DNA of 64,000 bases from Stenotrophomonas oahuensis (GTDB lineage Bacteria > Pseudomonadota > Gammaproteobacteria > Xanthomonadales > Xanthomonadaceae). Of this stretch, positions 39,767 to 50,300 are shown piece by piece (positions within the stretch are counted from its first letter, which is position 1; each line of letters begins with the position of its first letter). The notes below the pieces were generated by a model that saw only the letters and a program-made list of their open reading frames with translations, ran no database searches and was not told the origin of the DNA. A program made the translations under genes and the position numbers. The DNA lies in NCBI RefSeq assembly GCF_031834595.1, contig NZ_CP115541.1, positions 1,488,001 to 1,552,000 on the forward strand. Direction: 5' to 3'.

Positions 39767-41009
39767 TCAGGCGCACGGTTACCGCCAGCCCCAGGCCGGT
39801 GCCCTGCCCGATCGGCTTGGTGGTGAAGAACGGCTCCAGGCAACGCGCTCGCACCTCTTCGCTCATGCCCACGCCGGTGTCTTCCACCCGCAGCAGCAAC
39901 TGGTCCCCTTCGGCCGGTTGCAGCGCCAAGGTGAAGCGGCCACCTTCGGGCATGGCCTGCTGGGCGTTGACGGCGAGGCTGAGCAGAATCGATTCCAGCT
40001 GCGCCGGGTCGAAATGGATCAGGCGCTGCACGCCGCCGGTGTCCACCTGCACGTCCACGCCGCGCGGAAACATCTGCTCCAGCAGCGGAGTGAGGCCGTT
40101 GACGGTGGCGGCCGCATCCAGCAGTTGCGGCCGCGCGGCCTCCAGGCGGCTGAAGTCCATCAGCCGGCGGCTGACCGCGCTGGCCCGGCGCACCGCCGCA
40201 TCCGCTCCGTTCAACGCGGCTTGCTGCGGTTCGCCCTGGCTGCGCCCGGCCTTGGCCACATACATCTGGATCAGCCCCAGCAGATGGTTGAAGTCGTGCG
40301 CGATGCCACTGGCGAGGCGGCCCACGTTCTCCATCTTCATCGCGTGCACCAGCTGGTCGCGGGCGCGCTCGCGCTCCTGGATCTCCACCTGCAGCTCGTC
40401 GCGCTTGCGCGCCAGCTCCTGGCTGCGCTGCTGTGCCATCTGCAGACTTTCACGCAGCCCGGTCACGCTGTGATGCAGCAGCCAGGCGGTGAGCAGCACG
40501 CCGAACAGGCCCACGCCGAGGTCGGTGCCCACCAGCTGCAGGCGGTCACCGCGGAACATCGCCCCGGACGCATCCACCCAGGCTCCCAGCAGCTGCAGGC
40601 CACACAGCGCTGCCGCCGCCCAGCTCAGGGTGCGGTGGCCCAGCACGGCGGCGACCAGCAGCATCGGCACGATCTGTCCCAGCTGCAGCCGCATCAGCGC
40701 CGCCAGACCCCAGTAGCCATAGGCCAGCATCAGCAGCGGCAGTTGCGCCAGCACGAAGGTGGTAGCCGCGCGCACGCTGCGCCCGGCATGGTGTTCCACC
40801 AGGCAGAGCGCACACAGCAGCACCTGCAGCACCGCCATGGCCGGCACCATCCGGTCCAACCCTGGCCCGGTGCGGTATGCCAGCCAGCCAGCGAACACCA
40901 CGTGGTACAGCGCCACCAGCAGCAACAGCCCACGCAGCAGGGTGTCGGTGCGGCGGCCGAGCCCCGTGGGAGCAGGCGCAGCGGGATCGTGATGCGGCGG
41001 TACAGGCAT
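39663..41009 (-). CDS. Orphan membrane sensor histidine kinase (NtrB-like core)
   Basis: About 448 residues from the ATG at 41009; an ATG at 41072 is possible but would crowd the divergent promoter. Six or so N-terminal helices (LLRGLLLLVALYHVVFAGWL onward) form an unknown input domain. A coiled coil leads to the phospho-His in GRLASGIAHDFNHLLGL, then HATPase motifs AVNAQQAMPEGG, VEDTGVGMSEE, FFTTKPIGQGTGLGLAV. The HDFN-type H-box is that of NtrB-like kinases. No response regulator is adjacent. Its 3' end overlaps the convergent unknown gene by 104 bp. Confidence 0.82.
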   Translation of the reverse strand: MPVPPHHDPAAPAPTGLGRRTDTLLRGLLLLVALYHVVFAGWLAYRTGPGLDRMVPAMAVLQVLLCALCLVEHHAGRSVRAATTFVLAQLPLLMLAYGYWGLAALMRLQLGQIVPMLLVAAVLGHRTLSWAAAALCGLQLLGAWVDASGAMFRGDRLQLVGTDLGVGLFGVLLTAWLLHHSVTGLRESLQMAQQRSQELARKRDELQVEIQERERARDQLVHAMKMENVGRLASGIAHDFNHLLGLIQMYVAKAGRSQGEPQQAALNGADAAVRRASAVSRRLMDFSRLEAARPQLLDAAATVNGLTPLLEQMFPRGVDVQVDTGGVQRLIHFDPAQLESILLSLAVNAQQAMPEGGRFTLALQPAEGDQLLLRVEDTGVGMSEEVRARCLEPFFTTKPIGQGTGLGLAVTVRLINAAGGSVQVHSQAGQGTQVHLRLPSRSIGPAAA

Positions 41010-41096
41010 GCGGTTCAGCAAGTCCCCGCCGGGAGGGCCGGCGGCTGGGGGTAACGCAGGTATAGTAGCCATCGACCCGGGGAAGTCGCAGTTTTC

Positions 41097-42977
41097 ATGT
41101 TCATCAAGCCGTTCATCCGGCGCGTGTCACCCGCGCTGGTCTGTCTGTTGGCGCTCAGCGCCGCACCGGTGCACGCGCAACGCGCGGGCGAAGGCACGCC
41201 ATTGGCCGCGCAGGTGGAGCAGTGCCAGGCCACCCTCAGCAGCGCGCCGCAGACCTCGCTGCAGCTGGCGCAGACGCTGTTGGCCCAGCCCAATCTGCCG
41301 ACCTCGGTGGAGATCAGCGCGGTGGGCTGCCTCGGCTTCGCGCTGCGCCAGCAGGGCCAGCTGGACCAGACCACCGACCTGCCCGCACGCCTGCTGGCGG
41401 CCGCACAGCGCGCCGACGCCAGCACCGATGACCGCATGCGTGCGCAGTCGCTGGCCGCGCACCTGCTGCTGTGGCAGGGCAAGCAGGCAGAGGCGCTCAC
41501 CCTGGTCAGCGAATTTCTGGACGAAGCCGTGCAGCAACGCGACGTGCAGGGCCAGATTGCGTCACTGATGATGATCTCGATGATCCGCGGTGAGGCCATG
41601 GGCGACGCGGCCGGCGCACTGACCTACCTGCGCAAGGCCACCGAGCTGACCGACCATCTGCGCCGGCCGCCTACACCGGGCGATCTGGTCGTCTACTACA
41701 ACTACGGCTACGCCCTGCTGCTGCTGCAGCGCTACGACGAGGCGGCGGCGGCCTTCAAGCGCGCCGAAGCGGTCGGGGTGCGCCTGAGCGGGCAGGACCT
41801 GATGATGCAACGCATGGCAAGCCACCGCGCCGAGATCGCGCGGGTGCGTGGAGAACTCGATGCGGCCGAATTCGGCCTGCGCGGGGCGTTGGCCTGGCAG
41901 GCCGCGCAGGACCCACAGGGGCAGGTAGTCACCCTGCAGCGCCTGGCGCTGGTGAAGCTGGACCAGGAAGATGCGCGGGCCGCCAAGCCACTGGCGGAGC
42001 AGGCGCTGGCACTGGCCAAGCGTGGACACTTCGACGAAGAGGTACGCCAGGGGCTGGAGCTGCTGGGCGACATCCATCTGCTGCTGGGCGAGCGCGCCAA
42101 GGCTGTGGCGCTGTCGCGCGAAGCGCGGCAGCTGGACCAGCGCCGGGCCCAGGACAAGGCACTGGCGCAGTTGGCGCAGCTGCAAGCCACCGCCGAACGC
42201 AGCATCAACCCGACCCAGGTCAACGCCGTGCAGGATCTGGAGCGGTTGCGGGTGATCCGCAACGCCACGGTGGTGGCGCTGGCCCTGGTGCTGGGCATCG
42301 CCCTGGTGATGGTGGGCCGTCTGCGCCGGCAGCGGCAGCAGCTGACCACTCTGATCAGTACCGACAGCCTGACCGGCCTGCCCAACCGGCGCGAAGCCGA
42401 GCGACTGCTGGAGAGCGAGATGCCCACCTTTGCCAGCACGCGCCGCACGGCCATGCTGCTGGTGGAAATTGACGACTTCAAATCACTCAATGACCAGCAC
42501 GGCCAGGCCGCCGGCGACACCGTCCTGCGCGCGGCGGCGAGCTGCCTGCGCGCCGCCTGCGACCGCCACGACGTGGTGGCACGCTGGGGTGGTGCCGGTT
42601 TCCTGGTGGCTCGCCACGATACCCAGGCACAGGCCGCGCAAGCCCTTGCCAGCCACCTGTGCCTGCAGATCGAACGGATGGTGGTCGAGCTGGCACCCGG
42701 CCAGCACATCACGGTAACGGCCAGCATCGGGCTGGCGCCGCTGCCGCTGTTTGCGGATACATCGGCGGTGCTGGAGGACAGCCTGCGCGCGTCTGACCGC
42801 GCCCTGCAGAGCGCGCGCCGCAGTGGCCAGAACGCCTGGGCCAGCCTGTGGGGCGAACGCGCAGGGCAGGACGTGGACCTGTATGCCCTGCTGCACGACC
42901 CGGCCGATGCGATGGCGCGCGGCTGGCTGTCGTTGTCCGGCAGCCGACCGATGTCGTGGACGCCGGCCCGCTACTAG
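41097..42977 (+). CDS. TPR protein with degenerate GGDEF domain
   Basis: A 626-residue protein with a signal peptide (ALVCLLALSAAPVHA), a periplasmic TPR-like helical region of ~350 residues, one membrane helix (VVALALVLGIALVMVG, about residue 395) and a cytoplasmic GGDEF domain (TDSLTGLPNRREAERLL; DDFKSLNDQHGQAAGD). The signature is WGGAGF instead of GG(D/E)EF, so the metal and catalytic residues are missing, and no RxxD inhibitory site is seen. It is therefore probably not a diguanylate cyclase but a receptor or scaffold responding to periplasmic signals. It diverges from the orphan histidine kinase. Confidence 0.85.
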   Translation: MFIKPFIRRVSPALVCLLALSAAPVHAQRAGEGTPLAAQVEQCQATLSSAPQTSLQLAQTLLAQPNLPTSVEISAVGCLGFALRQQGQLDQTTDLPARLLAAAQRADASTDDRMRAQSLAAHLLLWQGKQAEALTLVSEFLDEAVQQRDVQGQIASLMMISMIRGEAMGDAAGALTYLRKATELTDHLRRPPTPGDLVVYYNYGYALLLLQRYDEAAAAFKRAEAVGVRLSGQDLMMQRMASHRAEIARVRGELDAAEFGLRGALAWQAAQDPQGQVVTLQRLALVKLDQEDARAAKPLAEQALALAKRGHFDEEVRQGLELLGDIHLLLGERAKAVALSREARQLDQRRAQDKALAQLAQLQATAERSINPTQVNAVQDLERLRVIRNATVVALALVLGIALVMVGRLRRQRQQLTTLISTDSLTGLPNRREAERLLESEMPTFASTRRTAMLLVEIDDFKSLNDQHGQAAGDTVLRAAASCLRAACDRHDVVARWGGAGFLVARHDTQAQAAQALASHLCLQIERMVVELAPGQHITVTASIGLAPLPLFADTSAVLEDSLRASDRALQSARRSGQNAWASLWGERAGQDVDLYALLHDPADAMARGWLSLSGSRPMSWTPARY

Positions 42978-43987
42978 CGGGCCACCTCGAAGCGCACTTC
43001 CACCCGGCGGTTGGGCAACAGGCATTCCAGCAGCGCCGCACGCGGCGCAATACCCGCACACTGCTGCACCTGCTGGGTGTCGCCGCGATACTCGTAACGC
43101 ACCTTGGCCGGGTCGATGCCGCGACCGATCAGCAGCTCGCGCACCGTCTTCGCGCGCCGTTCGGACAGCGCCTGGTTGGCATCGAAGCCGCGACCCTGCA
43201 TGCGGTCGGCATGGCCGACCAGCGCCACCGACTGCAGCTGCAGATTTTCACTGGCAATGCTGGCCAAGGCGCGGTCAATGCTTTCCAGCGAATAGGTGCG
43301 GATGTCGCGGTAGCCGTCGCGGTCAAATTCGAACAGCACGTTGGCGACCAGCGGGCCCGGCGCGGCGCTGACCGCTGCCGGTGCTGCGGCGCACTGGCGT
43401 GCTGCTGCCTCGGCATCGTTGACCAGTTCTTCGGCAATCTGGATGTACGGCTTGGAATGCCGCCACTGCTGCTGGTTGAATTCGTTGCCGGCATGCACCA
43501 GTTCCACTTCACCGCAGGCCACCTGCTGCTGCGCACACATGAAGCCGGGGCTGCCGTGTACAACGCGCAGGCGCTGCCACAGGTCATCGCGCAGGTATTT
43601 GGCGTTGTTCACCAGCGGGGTGTCGGTGGGCATCGGCTGCACGCCCTGCTCCATGCCGTTGATCAGCTTTTCCGATTCGGTCAGCGCAAGCTGCGGGAAA
43701 TCGCTGCGGTCATTGCGGCTGTACTCGTGGAACGACACATCCAGCCAGCACTGGGCCTTGGCCAGGTGGTAGTCGCGGATCGGGCGGCCGCCGTCGTTCA
43801 GCGCCTGGATGCGGCCCTGGGTGGCCTCATACGCGCTGTGGTCGGCATGGATCGCCTGGTCGCTGATGCGCTGCTGCTGGGGAGCCAGCTGGGTCTGCTG
43901 GGCAGACGCAGTGGCGGCCACGCCGGCAAACAGGGCCACGCTCAAGGTGGTGCGGGCATAACGGGTCATGCGGTTGAAGTCATTCAT
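42974..43987 (-). CDS. OmpA-family peptidoglycan-binding protein
   Basis: A 337-residue exported protein, third gene of the surface operon. Signal peptide TTLSVALFAGVAATASA; a ~170-residue helical middle region (ATQGRIQALNDGGRPIRDYH, FHEYSRNDRSDFPQLALT) of unknown fold; and a C-terminal OmpA domain (VLFEFDRDGY, ALVGHADRMQGRGFDANQAL, SERRAKTVRELL) with the peptidoglycan-binding Asp and Arg in place. GAGGA precedes the ATG at 43987, only 10 bp after the barrel gene. It likely tethers the operon's outer-membrane components to the cell wall. Confidence 0.85.
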   Translation of the reverse strand: MNDFNRMTRYARTTLSVALFAGVAATASAQQTQLAPQQQRISDQAIHADHSAYEATQGRIQALNDGGRPIRDYHLAKAQCWLDVSFHEYSRNDRSDFPQLALTESEKLINGMEQGVQPMPTDTPLVNNAKYLRDDLWQRLRVVHGSPGFMCAQQQVACGEVELVHAGNEFNQQQWRHSKPYIQIAEELVNDAEAAARQCAAAPAAVSAAPGPLVANVLFEFDRDGYRDIRTYSLESIDRALASIASENLQLQSVALVGHADRMQGRGFDANQALSERRAKTVRELLIGRGIDPAKVRYEYRGDTQQVQQCAGIAPRAALLECLLPNRRVEVRFEVAR

Positions 43988-43997
43988 CAGGGCATCC

Positions 43998-46900
43998 TCA
44001 GCGGGCCGGGTCGCGGTAGCGGACGGGGTCCGGCCGGAACAGGTCTTCGTCGAACTTGAAGCGCAGGCGCAGGAACACGCCCTGCTGGGTGTATTCGTAA
44101 CCGTTGAGGTCACGGTCGCCGGCAAAGCCGGTCCAGTTGTAGCCGGCCGACAGCCACAGGTTCTGGCGCAGCAGGCGGCCGATCTCCAGGCCGTAGGCGT
44201 ACTGGTTGGCACCGGACTGGCCACGGAAGGTGGAACCGAGCACGCCGATGTCCCAGTTCTCGGTGATGTCGTACACCACGCGCGCGGAGAACAGCATGGC
44301 GCGGAAGCGGCTGTTGACGCGTGCACCGTCGCTGTAGGCGAACTGGTCCTGCTGCCACTTGCCGGCCACGCGCCCGGTCATCCACCACGCCCGCGAGGGA
44401 TGCCAGTCGGCATGGGTGGAGACGATGTGCGCGCGGGTGCGCACGTCCTGGCTGCTGCCATCGACAATGCCACCATCGACCAGGGTCAGGCCGCTCTCGT
44501 CGCGCTCCAGCTTGTACTCATAGCGGGCCAGCGCGTTGATCCGGTTGCGGTCGGTGTCGCGGTACGCCACGCCCAGCTGGAAGCGGTTCTGCAGCACGTC
44601 GCCGCGCGCGTCATAGCGCGTGCTCAGCAGGTAGTTGCGGCCCAGCAGGGTCCAGTCGCGACTGAGCTTGCGCGCCAGCATGAACTGCACCAGCGTGGTG
44701 TCGAACGCTTCGTTGGTCTCGGTGTCCGGCACGTCGTCGGAGATCCGGTGCTCGACACGGAACGCTCCCCGCCACAACGGGTTGGCGCTGTAGTCCAGGC
44801 CCAGCGCCAGACCGGTGCTGTCACCGGTGCTGCCGTCAATCACCTTGACGTGCTCGGCCGAGCTGCTCAGGCGCAGGCCCTGGGCGATGTCCCAGGTATT
44901 GCGGATGCCCGATGCGGTCTGTACGTCACGGCCGCTGATCGCATCGCGCAGGCGGTACTCGCTGAAGGTCTGGGTGTCGCGCAGGTAGCTGCTGTCGATA
45001 CCGAACACCAGTGCGTCGGCCTCGCGGTCGGTGGTGGTGATGCCATAGGCGCTGGTCAGGCCGGTCTGCTTCTCATAACGGCCATACAGGCGGCTGCGTT
45101 CGAATACCTGGTAGTCCAGGCCGGCCGCCAGGCGGCGACGGTCCTCGCCGCTGACGCTGTTCTCCACTTCAGCGCCGGCGCTGAAGCGGTCGGTCAGGCG
45201 ATAGCCCAGGCCGATGCGGGCACTGTCCGATTCCAGCTCGGTGCCCACCGGCAGGTCACTGGTGAGCGGGCTGCCACTGCTGCTGCCGTTGATCACCATC
45301 AGCCCGGTGGCCGGGTCCAGCGCCTGCTGGCCGTAACCGAGTGCGCCGCCGCCGGAGCCGGTGGCGAAACCACCGGTCAGCCCGCCGGCATTGCCGAACG
45401 GCACACCGGACGACCACGGCGAGGTGACGCCGATGGTTTCGCGGATGCTGCGTACGCCCAGGTCCACGGTCAGGCGCTCGGTGGCGGCCACGCGCACGCC
45501 GGCACCGCCAGCATCACGCTCGCCGCCGTCCGGGTTGCGGTCTTCGCTGCGCAGGCCTTCCAGGTACAGTTCCAGACGCGGGCCGACGCGATAGCTCAGT
45601 TGCGCGTTGTACTCGCCGCGGCCACCGTACAACGGTGCCGCCGGGTTGTTGAAGGCCGGGTCGGTGCGGGCGGCGAACAGGCGTGCGTCGAACTGCTTGG
45701 CACTGTGCGCGAATTCCACCCGCCACGCGTCGCCTTCCACTTCACCGCTGATGTCCTTCAGCCCTTCCGAGGTCACCTGATTGATCGTGTTGGTGTTCAC
45801 TTCGCTGCGGGTGCGCGCGAACTCGGCCACCAGCAGCGTGTTGTCACCAAAGCGATAGCTGGCGTTGGCGCTGCCCATGCGGAAGGCCGCATACGGGTTG
45901 CGGTCTTCCACCGCCGCCGCGCCGACTTCCATGCGTTCGGTCAGCTTGACCTGCGCATCAGCCCCGCCGACCCAGAACTTCTCGGTGTCCTGGTCCAGTT
46001 CATAGGTGATGCGCAGCGATACCGGGTTGAGGTCGCTGTCGAACGCCGGCAGGAATTGATTGAGCAGGATGCGCCCGGAGAACGGTTCGAAGCTGTAATC
46101 CACCAGCCGTGCCAGCGCGCGCACCGACACGATGCGGGTCGGCTGGTTGCGGTCGCGGGTGATCACTTCCACGCGCTCGCTGCCTTCCAGCACCGCGTTG
46201 TTGCGCAGCGCGTACGGGCCGCTGCCCTGGCTGCGGAATTCCTCGATCACCTGGCGCAGCGAATCCTGCATCGCAAACACATTGCTGCGCACGCGCTCGC
46301 TTTCGAAGTGCCAGCCCAGGCCGGTCGCGGTGCGGTTGTAAGTGCCCAGGCTGCGCTGCGGAATCGCGCCGCTGCCACCGATACCGGTCGCCGTCGCCAG
46401 CGTGTCGCCGGTCTGGAAGTCGCCGTACAGCAGGTAGCTGCGCTTGTTGTCGATGCGCACGTACAGGCGTTCGGCCGAGCGCGCATCAAAGCCGCGCAGC
46501 GAGCTGTCGCCGTACACCGGGTAGAACTCCTCGGGCTGGATGTCGCGCAGCAGACGGCCACGCGTGTCCTTGTCCGAATCGTAGGCAGCGGTGAGCAGGT
46601 ACTCACCCTTGATCCGGCCCTTGACGAAGAACGCAGTGCGCGCGGCGGCATTGGCCTTGCCGTTGTTGAACTGACGTTCCCAGCGGCGGATGTCACGGTC
46701 GAAGGCATCGTGGTTTTCCACCGGCGCAATCGCGCTGGCATTGCCGCGACGACGGAAGTTGATGATGCCTTCGACCAGACCCGTGGCCAGCAGCTCGCGC
46801 ATTTCCGGCAGGAAGCCGATGCTGCCCTGTGCGGTCTGGTCGCCGGCGGTCACCCGCAGCAGCACGTCCTGCGGATCATGCGGCGCAATCAGTTCGAACT

Positions 46901-47351
46901 CGGCGCTGCCATCGACCACCTGCAGCTGCACACCCGGGGTGACCTTGTCGGCATCCAGTGCACCGGGGCCGAACTCATCGGTGCGCGAGCCCGGCAGACG
47001 GATGCGGCCGCCGCTGTTCTCGATGGTGATCCAGGTGGTGCCGGTCAACGGGCGTTCGTTGCCATCCAGCAGCTGCACGCGCACGTGCACGGCGCTCTGG
47101 CCGTCGGCCGGCACGCCGTCGCGGTCGAGTTCGACCACGATGCGGTCAAGCACGTCGCTGCGTGCGGCCAGCGCGCGCGGCGCGGCGTCCACGCTGACCG
47201 GGCTGCGCGGATACAAAGTGCTGGCATCACCCAGCACCGGGGTAAAGCGACCGGGGGTGCCGGTGCTCTGGGCGAGCGCGGGTACGGCAGCCAGCGCGCA
47301 GGCGAGCAGGCTCAGGCGCGGCAGGCCGCGCATCAGGGCAGCACGGTTCAT
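43998..47351 (-). CDS. Large outer-membrane beta-barrel protein with Ig-like N-terminus
   Basis: A 1,117-residue protein, second gene of the surface operon. Signal peptide (LSLLACALAAVPALA); an N-terminal Ig/invasin-type domain (GVPADGQSAVHVRVQLLDGN, LTGTTWITIENSGG); then ~900 residues of repeated amphipathic strands (ERLYVRIDNKRSYLLYGDFQ, ARIGLGYRLTDRFSAGAEVE, FRMGSANASYRFGDNTLLVA) ending with VFLRLRFKFDEDLF and a short tail. It resembles a very large barrel with no plug or TonB box. The ATG overlaps the stop of the giant upstream gene (ATGA). It may anchor or translocate that protein. I know no characterised homologue. Confidence 0.7.
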   Translation of the reverse strand: MNRAALMRGLPRLSLLACALAAVPALAQSTGTPGRFTPVLGDASTLYPRSPVSVDAAPRALAARSDVLDRIVVELDRDGVPADGQSAVHVRVQLLDGNERPLTGTTWITIENSGGRIRLPGSRTDEFGPGALDADKVTPGVQLQVVDGSAEFELIAPHDPQDVLLRVTAGDQTAQGSIGFLPEMRELLATGLVEGIINFRRRGNASAIAPVENHDAFDRDIRRWERQFNNGKANAAARTAFFVKGRIKGEYLLTAAYDSDKDTRGRLLRDIQPEEFYPVYGDSSLRGFDARSAERLYVRIDNKRSYLLYGDFQTGDTLATATGIGGSGAIPQRSLGTYNRTATGLGWHFESERVRSNVFAMQDSLRQVIEEFRSQGSGPYALRNNAVLEGSERVEVITRDRNQPTRIVSVRALARLVDYSFEPFSGRILLNQFLPAFDSDLNPVSLRITYELDQDTEKFWVGGADAQVKLTERMEVGAAAVEDRNPYAAFRMGSANASYRFGDNTLLVAEFARTRSEVNTNTINQVTSEGLKDISGEVEGDAWRVEFAHSAKQFDARLFAARTDPAFNNPAAPLYGGRGEYNAQLSYRVGPRLELYLEGLRSEDRNPDGGERDAGGAGVRVAATERLTVDLGVRSIRETIGVTSPWSSGVPFGNAGGLTGGFATGSGGGALGYGQQALDPATGLMVINGSSSGSPLTSDLPVGTELESDSARIGLGYRLTDRFSAGAEVENSVSGEDRRRLAAGLDYQVFERSRLYGRYEKQTGLTSAYGITTTDREADALVFGIDSSYLRDTQTFSEYRLRDAISGRDVQTASGIRNTWDIAQGLRLSSSAEHVKVIDGSTGDSTGLALGLDYSANPLWRGAFRVEHRISDDVPDTETNEAFDTTLVQFMLARKLSRDWTLLGRNYLLSTRYDARGDVLQNRFQLGVAYRDTDRNRINALARYEYKLERDESGLTLVDGGIVDGSSQDVRTRAHIVSTHADWHPSRAWWMTGRVAGKWQQDQFAYSDGARVNSRFRAMLFSARVVYDITENWDIGVLGSTFRGQSGANQYAYGLEIGRLLRQNLWLSAGYNWTGFAGDRDLNGYEYTQQGVFLRLRFKFDEDLFRPDPVRYRDPAR

Positions 47352-50300
47352 GGCTGGCCCTCCGTCGCCGCATCCTGGGCAGGCGGAAGTTCTCTGGGTT
47401 GCACGATCGGTCTCTGGTTGGCCGTGTCGGTGGCCTGCTGCGGGGCACGCGCCGGCTTGCTTTCAAAGCGCAGCGCGCCCTGGCCCGGTTCGGTCTCCGG
47501 CGCGCTGACTTCACCCTGGGTGCGGCGGGCCTTGACCTGCTCCAGCACCGGGTTGGCACAGCTGCCTTCAATGAAGTCGGCACGATGCAGCTCACCGTTC
47601 TTCAGGTCGAGGAACAGGCTGTCGGCATCGCCGAGGTTGCGGTTGCTGCTGGTGGTCAGGCGCGCACCACGCGGCAGCGTGCTGGCGTCGACCTTCAGGG
47701 TGTGGCTCTGCGGCGGCAGGCCGCAGAAGCTGTACTTGCCTTCCGAGTCGCTGATCACCCAGGTGCCGTCCGAGAAGTACATGCGCACGCCCGGAATGCC
47801 CAGCTCTTCGCGGTCCTGCACGTGGTTGTTGTTGCAGTCCACGAACACCTTGCCGAGCACGCAGGCCTGTTCGGTGAACACGCCACCGGTGACGCGCACG
47901 CGGTACTCGGCGCGGTTGGAGGCCAGCGCGCCGGGCAGCGGGGTGATCCCGACCGGGTCGATACAGCCACCGGCAATGGAACAGCCGTGGGCCTGCGCGC
48001 GGTTGACGCCGTCACCCTGCTGCGCACCCACGCCGACACGCACGCGGTAGGTCAGCACGATCTGTCCACCGACGCTGATCGGACCGACGCCGAAGCCGAG
48101 CAGCGGACCTGGCTTGCCGGACGGATCCGTCACCGCACGACCATCGGCACGCGCGGTGCCGTCGATGTAGGTGAAGCCACGCGGCAGCCGGTCGATCACA
48201 TTCACCGACTGCAGCGCACTGCCGGCGGTCTGGCGGATGGTGATGGTGTACTGCACGGTGTCACCGATTTCCGCGGTCTGGCGGTCGCCGGTCTTGCTGA
48301 TCATCAGCCCGGTGGCCACCGCCGTATCCAGCGGCAGGTGGTTGTGCACGATGGCGGCCGTGGCCGAACCGGCGAACAGGTTCAGGTAGTACTGGGTCGC
48401 AGTACCGACTGCACCGGTCGGCGCTTCGCTGTTGGGCTGCACGACGTGGTTGGCCCCGGCCGAACCGGCCGGCGACAGCGCACCGCTCTGCGGCGGGATC
48501 ATCGTCGACACGAACTGGTAGCCACCTGGCGGGGTCACCACCAGCTGGAACTCGCAACGGGCCGGCGCAGCCGGGCCAAAGGCGAACTGATAGAAGCCTT
48601 CGTTGCCCACGGTCATGGCGATGCTGCTGCCTTCAATGCGATAGCCACCGCCGCTGCCGTTGAGGATGCTGGTGGCGGGGTCGAAGCCGCTGCACATCCC
48701 CACCGGGCTCAGGGTCACCACCGCGCCTGGCACCACGTCACGGGTGGTGGCGTCGTACACCACGCCCGATGGGTCCACCGGCAGGCTCTGCTGGGCCAGG
48801 TGCTGGCCGGCGGCCAACACCACTTCCAGCTGGCTCACACCGTTGTCGCTGGTGCGGCAGGCACTGACGCCGCCGCGCGCGATCGCGCCATCGGCATCGC
48901 AGGCGGTCTGCACGCCGTTGGCGGTTTCACGGGTGACCGGGAACGGCCACAGCACGTTCGAGCGCGGGTCGCGGAAGCGGATGTTCCACTTCACGCCCGG
49001 CAGCACGTCACCGAAGCGATAGCTGCCGTCGGCGGCGGTGACCGTGCTGGCCACGATCTCGCCGCTGGCGGCGTCGACCAGTTCGACGATCCACGACGAC
49101 AGGCGCTGGTCGGCACCGTCGAGCAGTTGGTCATCGTTGCCGACGTCGTACCACACGGTGCCACCGACCGAGGCGGCCAGCTGCACCTGGTTGGGCACGC
49201 GGCAGGCGTTCTGGGTGATCGCCGGGTCGCACGCCGGCAACTGGCTGACGTCGCCTTCGAACGCACCGCGCTCGGTGCTGCTGGGGCTGTGCGGGCCGTC
49301 TTCGCCGCCGCCTTCAACCAGCACAGCGTTGTTGACGGTGCCGGCATTGGCGGCTTCCGCGCTGACCATCACGCGCACGCTGAGCTCGTCAGTGGAGATG
49401 CTGTTGGCGGCGATGACACGGCTGCTGCGGCAGCTGAAGCGGGTTGCGCCGACAGCGCCTTGGCACTGCCAGCCATTGCCGGCCGGGGTTTCCAGCAGGG
49501 TCAGGCCGGCCGGCAGGCGGTCGTGCACGTCATAGGCCGCCAGGGTTTCGCGCGGACCGATGTTGCGCACCTGGATCACGTACGTGGCCGGGTGGTTGAC
49601 GGTGAAGAGCGTGCCGGTGGCGCGCTTGCTGACCACCAGGTCCGGGGTATCGGCCACTTCGCCGAAGTTGTTGTGCACGGACTGCATGCCGGCCGCGAGC
49701 ACGATCTGGCTGATCGTGGAGGGCACGGTGGCGCGGTCGCTGGCCACGCCCAGCGGCGTGCCCTGCACGCTGCCAGCGGTGGTGACGCCGTTGGTGGTGT
49801 AGGCCGGCTGGTCCGGCTCGGTCAGCACGTAGGTGCCCGGGCGCAGATCCGCAAAGCGGTATTCGCCCTGGGCATCGGTACGCACGCTCAGCGACACCGG
49901 GGTGCCGGCGTCGTCGGTGCCGGTCAGGACCACGGCGACATCGGCGATGCCGGTCTCGTCGCTGTCGATCAGGCCGTTTTCGTTGTTGTCGTAGTACACG
50001 CGGCCGCTGATCAGCGCGATCGGCAGTTCGCCGAAGTTGTAGCCGGTGGCGGCTTCATTGGCGGCCAGCACCACGGCGGTGATCGCCGACGGGGTGGTCA
50101 CCGCACCGGTGGCGGTGCCGCCGCGATTGCCGGCGACGGTCTGCCCGTTGAGGGTGTCGGTCGGCTGGGTCGGCTCGGTCACCGCATAGGTGCCCGGCAG
50201 CAGGCCCGTGAAGGCGTAGGTGCCATCAGCGTCGGTGGTGGTGGTGCGGTTGACTGCCAGCCCGTTGCGGTCGGTACCGCTGAGCACGAGCTCCACGCCC

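Noticed and set aside
43968..48050. A ~1,360-codon plus-strand open frame opposite the barrel gene
   Set aside because: Low-complexity Ala/Gln/His/Gly composition and no recognisable motif; it runs across three coupled minus-strand genes.
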